Assembly (NCBI GenBank): GCA_900316505.1
Contig: ONDH01000011.1
Span: 31,703-95,702, forward strand
Origin: an uncultured Prevotellaceae bacterium
GTDB taxonomy: Bacteria; Bacteroidota; Bacteroidia; Bacteroidales; Bacteroidaceae
Length of the DNA stretch: 64,000 bases
Direction of reading: 5' to 3'
Within the stretch, counting starts at the first letter, position 1. Each line of letters begins with the position of its first letter. A program made the translations under genes and the position numbers. Below the pieces are notes generated by a model. It was not told the DNA's origin. It made no database searches and saw only the letters and a list, made by a program, of their open reading frames with translations. Positions 61,104 through 64,000 of the stretch are shown here, piece by piece.

Positions 61104-63215
61104 TCACATCCTACCGCCATCCGTCCCCCACACCAGAGGCACCACCACCTTCATCACCACATTTCTACCCATATTGTACACACCCATTCTTCCTGTCGTC
61201 CCATTGATGTCCGTGTATTTCAGTCGGCTCAAATGATTCTGATAGGCTCTATTGAAGAGGTTGTCGGCAGTCACATACAGTTCTGCCACCTTCTTCTTCC
61301 TGATCATCACATCCGTACCAGCAGAGAGATTCAACAGTGTGTAGCTCGGTGTTGCCGTTTCGGTCTGGTCAGCCCTGTAGTAGTGGTTCTGTCGCAGAAA
61401 ACACTCCAACCCCAGTGCCACATAGGCATTGTTCAGCACCTTGCCATGATGCGTCAGTTCATACTTCACCTCCGAAGTCCAGCGCGGAGCAGGGGTGAAA
61501 GGCAGATAGCGCGTCTCCTCGGGCTGATGCAGCTGTCGGGCATCCACAAACGAAAAGGTGTTGCCGAAGTGCAGACGATGAATCGGGTGTACATCCACTC
61601 CTGCTTCAAAACCTAACAATCGGGCATCACCTTGTGTGTATTCGTAGGTCTTATACCCCTCCTCCATCACCACATCCACACGCTTCGTGAAGATGTAGTT
61701 GCTGATTCTGTTGGCAAAGAGCGCCACCTGCGCTTCTACGTATTTCGAGGTGAAATCCACACCCAAATCAGCCTGCCAACTATACTCCGACTTCAGATGG
61801 GCATTGCCCAACTCGTAACGCACCGTGCCCTCATGCACACCGTCAGCACCCAGTTCACTCATGTTGGGCGCACGGAACCCACGAGCCACATTCATCCTCA
61901 CATTCCAATGCTCATCCGCATTCCACACGGCACCCACACTTCCTGTCACCCCCTCAAAATCCTTCGTGTGGTCATATTTCAAATGGCGATGGTCATAACG
62001 CACACCACCATTCAGCGTCCAGCTCTTCCACTCCTTGCTCACCGTGGCATAACCACCCATGTCAAACAGTCGGTACTCCGGAATCAACGCCTCTTCTCCC
62101 AAATTCTGCGATTTCTGCCACATGCCGTTCACACCGGCAGCCACTTTCCATCCGTCAAACTCCTGCGTCAGATACCTCACATCATAGGTCACTGTATGCA
62201 ACTTAAAAAACACCTCATACTCATCCGCACACTCCTCAAACTCCTGCCTCCTATTCTGCTGATAACCCACCGTCGCCTTCAGATAGCCCTTAGGCAGATT
62301 GAACGAGTTGTCCCACACCGCTTTGTAGTGCTTCACCTGCTGGAAAGGCAAGGTCTTATGATACGTCTTCAACCCATACGTTTCATCACGTTCCAGCTCT
62401 CCCGTCTCCTCATCACGTTCACCTTCCACAATACTCGGCGTCAAATGGAAACACGTCCAAGTCAGATGCGAGTGTCCCCACTTCTTATCTAATCCCAGCA
62501 TCAGCCTTCCTGCCCTTTCTCTGAACTGCGAACCAGGCACATAGCCATCATACTTATTCTTATAGGCATGCGCCATCTTGTCCGAAAAACGTGCATCCCA
62601 CACAAAACCACCATGATTGCCAGCCCCGTTCAGCGAGTAAGCAAACAATCCGTTGTTCGTTTGGTACTCCGTGCTGATGTTCGCCCGCACTTCGCCCTCC
62701 ATCGGCGATGGTGCATCATGCAGAATCAGCACACCCGCCATCGCATCCGAACCATACATCAGCGAGGCTGGACCCTTCAGTATCTCTACAGAGCCGACAC
62801 CATTGCCATCCACTTCCACACCATGTTCATCACCCCACTGCTGACCCTCCTGTCGCACTCCTTCGTTCATCACGACGATGCGGTTATAACCCAAACCTCT
62901 GATGATAGGTTTTGAGATACCGCCACCCGTGGTCACCTGTGCCATTCCCGGCTGCTTCGCCACTGCATCAATCACGTTCGTCGAGGTGGTCTGACGGAGT
63001 TCTTTTCCTGTCACCACTGAAATGGGCGTTGTCGAGTGCTTCAATTTCGTGTCGCCCGTCACACCCGTCACCATCACCTCGTTCAATTGCAAGTGCTGAT
63101 AAAACACATCCGTGCTATCTGCCACCTGCCTGCCATCGTTTCCCATACGATGGTTTTGTGCCGTCATCGTCATGGCACAGCACAACAATGACAGCATCAC
63201 ATAGCTTGTCTTCAT
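61104..63215 (-). CDS. TonB-dependent outer-membrane receptor
   Basis: 703 residues. A signal peptide (1-19, ending MTAQ) is followed by a TonB-box-like segment LNEVMVTGV, a plug domain (about 55-165: TPISVVTGKELRQTTSTNVIDAV, KPIIRGLGYNRIVVMNEGVRQEGQQWGDEHG, SVEILKGPASLMYGSDAMAGV) and a 22-strand-type barrel. The QQWGDEHG stretch after the plug motif recalls zinc and other metal receptors (ZnuD-like), so a metal ion or complex is the likely cargo (inference). It sits 35 bases after the His/Cys-rich gene. Confidence 0.93.
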   Translation of the reverse strand: MKTSYVMLSLLCCAMTMTAQNHRMGNDGRQVADSTDVFYQHLQLNEVMVTGVTGDTKLKHSTTPISVVTGKELRQTTSTNVIDAVAKQPGMAQVTTGGGISKPIIRGLGYNRIVVMNEGVRQEGQQWGDEHGVEVDGNGVGSVEILKGPASLMYGSDAMAGVLILHDAPSPMEGEVRANISTEYQTNNGLFAYSLNGAGNHGGFVWDARFSDKMAHAYKNKYDGYVPGSQFRERAGRLMLGLDKKWGHSHLTWTCFHLTPSIVEGERDEETGELERDETYGLKTYHKTLPFQQVKHYKAVWDNSFNLPKGYLKATVGYQQNRRQEFEECADEYEVFFKLHTVTYDVRYLTQEFDGWKVAAGVNGMWQKSQNLGEEALIPEYRLFDMGGYATVSKEWKSWTLNGGVRYDHRHLKYDHTKDFEGVTGSVGAVWNADEHWNVRMNVARGFRAPNMSELGADGVHEGTVRYELGNAHLKSEYSWQADLGVDFTSKYVEAQVALFANRISNYIFTKRVDVVMEEGYKTYEYTQGDARLLGFEAGVDVHPIHRLHFGNTFSFVDARQLHQPEETRYLPFTPAPRWTSEVKYELTHHGKVLNNAYVALGLECFLRQNHYYRADQTETATPSYTLLNLSAGTDVMIRKKKVAELYVTADNLFNRAYQNHLSRLKYTDINGTTGRMGVYNMGRNVVMKVVVPLVWGTDGGRM

Positions 63216-63250
63216 TCTAAATTCTTTTTAATAAAATTGTTGACGTTTCT

Positions 63251-63619
63251 TTAATTCTCTCCTGTAAACATACAAGAAACAGGAGGAGCACGCCCGAAGA
63301 CAACACCCCTCACACCAGCCACAACACCTTGTGCTGTCCTACATTGAGGGGTTATGTGAATAAATCGTTTTGCCGTGAAAACCAACATCGGCGCAATCAG
63401 GAAAGGCAACGTCAGGAACTGGCAGAGCACACAGTCAAACGAGCATACCGTCACACAGCTGAAATGCCCGGCATGTGGCACATGATGCACACATTCCTCA
63501 CAATGATTACCATCTGGATGCGCTAGAGGATGCACATGAAGAGACGACAACACCAGCATTGGCAGGAACACCGCCAACAACACCAAAGAAGAATAATATC
63601 GCCTTGCCGTCTCTTTCAT
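63251..63619 (-). CDS. His/Cys-rich small membrane protein
   Basis: 122 residues with two hydrophobic segments (about 10-27 and 66-83). Between them lies a metal-binding-like stretch (28-65): HVHPLAHPDGNHCEECVHH, PHAGHFSC, SFDCVLC, with about seven His and six Cys. It is the first gene of a two-gene operon with the TonB receptor, so a role in metal uptake or sensing is likely by context. No family was named with confidence. Its -7 element is at 63635-63642. Confidence 0.8.
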   Translation of the reverse strand: MKETARRYYSSLVLLAVFLPMLVLSSLHVHPLAHPDGNHCEECVHHVPHAGHFSCVTVCSFDCVLCQFLTLPFLIAPMLVFTAKRFIHITPQCRTAQGVVAGVRGVVFGRAPPVSCMFTGEN

Positions 63620-63634
63620 TTGTTTATTTGACTA

Positions 63635-63642
63635 CAAAGGTA
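63635..63642 (-). promoter_or_regulatory. -7 element for the metal-receptor operon
   Basis: TACCTTTG on the minus strand, 16 bases before the ATG at 63619. Confidence 0.62.
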
Positions 63643-63946
63643 CGGCAAAAAAATGAGTGAGAAAAAATTTTTTATTTTTTTCTGCTTTTTTTCTTTCTTC
63701 TTTTAAAGGCAGGTGCCTAAATCCCCACCACTTTACAAACTAAAAATCAACGCATTGCAAAAGGTTTAAATCCACATCCCTATATCTCTTATAGGAAATC
63801 CCCTACCCTTTGGGGATTTTCAGTTTGAAACCCAGTACAAAAGGCCGTAACTTTGCATCGTCAACCAAAAGGAACGACAATTTCAAACAACAACGAAATT
63901 TATAAAAACTAAAACAATAATTAATAACAAATAAAAAACTACAATT
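63643..63946 (+). promoter_or_regulatory. Upstream region of the last gene; -7 element at 63848-63855
   Basis: This spans T-rich sequence, a stem AAATCCCC/GGGGATTT (63796-63819) and TAACTTTG at 63848-63855, which gives a leader of about 85 bases. TAGGAAATCCCCTACCCTTT at 63792-63811 resembles the palindrome-bearing stretch at 56933. Confidence 0.5.
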
Positions 63947-64000
63947 ATGAAAAAGTTCATCACCATCGCTCTCGCAGCAGTCATCGCAATCAGTGCTAAC
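63947..64000 (+). CDS. Start of a secreted or lipoprotein gene, truncated by window
   Basis: Eighteen codons are visible, MKKFITIALAAVIAISAN, a clear signal-peptide start. The rest lies outside the window. The promoter at 63848 and the A-rich leader support a real start. The product cannot be named. Confidence 0.6.
   Translation, partial: MKKFITIALAAVIAISAN

Overview
The window looks like a chromosomal segment of a Bacteroidales bacterium, most likely Prevotella in the broad sense. Three things suggest this. The promoters carry the Bacteroidetes -7 element (TAnnTTTG), usually 15-50 bases before a start codon, and there are few Shine-Dalgarno sequences. Many proteins belong to families largely confined to this phylum (DUF5686, DUF6089/PorG, DUF6242, DUF4294, DUF4421, DUF4254, GSCFA). 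The order porG-like / uppS / bamA / ompH / ompH resembles the Porphyromonas PorG locus. No prophage, insertion sequence, CRISPR array or rRNA operon was found. There is one tRNA, tRNA-Pro(CGG). All family assignments come from reading the sequence, without database searches.

Layout. 1-9.1 kb: a partial GSCFA gene and a lipoprotein gene, then gpmI, a DUF5686 outer-membrane protein and a 1172-residue secreted protein. 9.5-15.7 kb: rnr diverges from an epimerase / PAP2 phosphatase / radical SAM group, followed by a sirtuin. 15.9-24.0 kb: an envelope-biogenesis operon with a DUF6242 lipoprotein, PorG-like protein, UppS, BamA, three OmpH/Skp proteins and MurI. 24.1-31.2 kb: a YafQ-type toxin-antitoxin pair, tRNA-Pro, pckA, an RNase H, a saccharopine-dehydrogenase-like enzyme, a radical SAM protein and recA, which converges on mutS (31.3-33.9 kb). 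33.9-39.8 kb: an accessory, repeat-rich stretch with DUF4294, a TrmH methyltransferase, a DUF4143-type ATPase framed by two tandem-repeat arrays, and an HD-domain protein. 39.8-47.5 kb: fic, argS, a DUF4421 protein, an Asn-rich secreted protein, rnhB, a gluconate-5-dehydrogenase-like SDR and a candidate small hairpin RNA. 47.5-56.9 kb: a surface-glycan locus (DUF4254, four glycosyltransferases, a HisC/CobD-like aminotransferase, a LicC-like nucleotidyltransferase, two LicD proteins, a LPS-type kinase). 57-64 kb: a phosphoesterase / PH-domain / large unknown membrane-protein operon, then a TonB-dependent receptor with a His/Cys-rich partner.

The most unusual feature is the repeat content. Short tandem repeats of many different sequences, nearly all with a 7-base period, fill the intergenic regions. 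Repeat material has also been inserted in frame into at least six genes: GSCFA, murI, rnhA-like, trmH-like, argS and rnhB. A separate 24-bp dispersed element occurs at least seven times, and its small stem shows compensatory changes. A third repeat type has a 23-base period at two sites and a related 24-base spacing at a third. These families, the candidate hairpin RNA near 47.4 kb, and the array overlapping the ATPase promoter are the best leads for something undescribed.
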